This document shows, piece by piece, positions 16,164-16,178 of a DNA stretch of 16,178 nt. The notes beneath the pieces were generated by a model. It worked only from the letters and a program-made list of their open reading frames with translations. It did no database searches and was not told the DNA's origin. Where the stretch lies: positions 1-16,178 of the forward strand of contig JACMQE010000326.1 of the NCBI GenBank assembly GCA_014377145.1, read 5' to 3'. The number at the start of each line of letters is the position of its first letter. Within the stretch, counting starts at the first letter, position 1. The stretch comes from Glaciimonas sp. (GTDB taxonomy: Bacteria; Pseudomonadota; Gammaproteobacteria; Burkholderiales; Burkholderiaceae). The position numbers and the translations under genes were made by a program.

Positions 16164-16168
16164 AGAGG
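16164..16168 (+). promoter_or_regulatory. Possible ribosome binding site of a gene starting beyond the window
   Basis: AGAGG lies 10 bases from the window's end with no start codon yet reached. It follows about 120 AT-rich bases with no open frame and would suit a plus-strand gene starting just outside. Confidence 0.3.
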
Positions 16169-16178
16169 TAACAAACGA

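Noticed and set aside
16042..16178. A tRNA or other structured RNA near the window end
   Set aside because: No cloverleaf or conserved T-loop could be formed; CCCTTCGGG is only a short local hairpin.

Overview
The window looks like the chromosome of a beta-proteobacterium, most likely in the order Burkholderiales and near the Oxalobacteraceae. This is inferred from protein character and gene order, not from a database search. The supporting signs are an RnfB/RsxB ferredoxin subunit overlapping nth, a DUF1841 gene, parE followed by a lytic transglycosylase and parC, a decayed SpecificRecomb-type recombinase, and a divergent MocR-type regulator beside DUF2917 and LysE genes. Base composition is moderate, with AT-rich intergenic DNA.

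Positions 1-2173 (+) hold a compact run: the 3' end of rsxB, nth (4-base overlap), a VIT1/CCC1-family metal transporter and a DUF1841 protein. Positions 2230-5240 (mostly -) are a gene graveyard. It contains a small cytochrome c whose signal peptide is out of frame by one base in an A run, with a rho-independent terminator behind it. Beyond it lie a second, broken cytochrome c, a site-specific recombinase with stops, frameshifts and a large internal deletion, an unidentified remnant, and an IS5-family transposase remnant.

Positions 5240-10916 (+) carry an AT-rich leader with a perfect 28-bp palindrome, then parE, then one 1066-codon frame that encodes a secreted lytic transglycosylase followed, with no stop codon, by complete ParC. 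Together parE and the ParC half supply topoisomerase IV, which decatenates replicated chromosomes. The in-frame joining of a periplasmic cell-wall enzyme to a cytoplasmic topoisomerase is the most striking feature here.

Positions 10917-11458 hold a small lipoprotein gene that is frameshifted at its start and carries an early amber stop. Positions 11459-14342 (-) hold DUF2917, a LysE/RhtB exporter, RidA and a fold-type I aminotransferase, an amino-acid handling group. A MocR-type regulator diverges from it at 14563 (+), and its last conserved residues are thrown out of frame.

Several genes carry single-base or nonsense lesions, often in homopolymers. This fits ongoing genome erosion in a host-restricted or recently bottlenecked lineage, or else uncorrected sequencing errors. 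Sequence alone cannot separate the two for the isolated indels, but the recombinase and IS remnants are clearly real decay. I found no CRISPR array, rRNA, tRNA, complete mobile element or new defence system.
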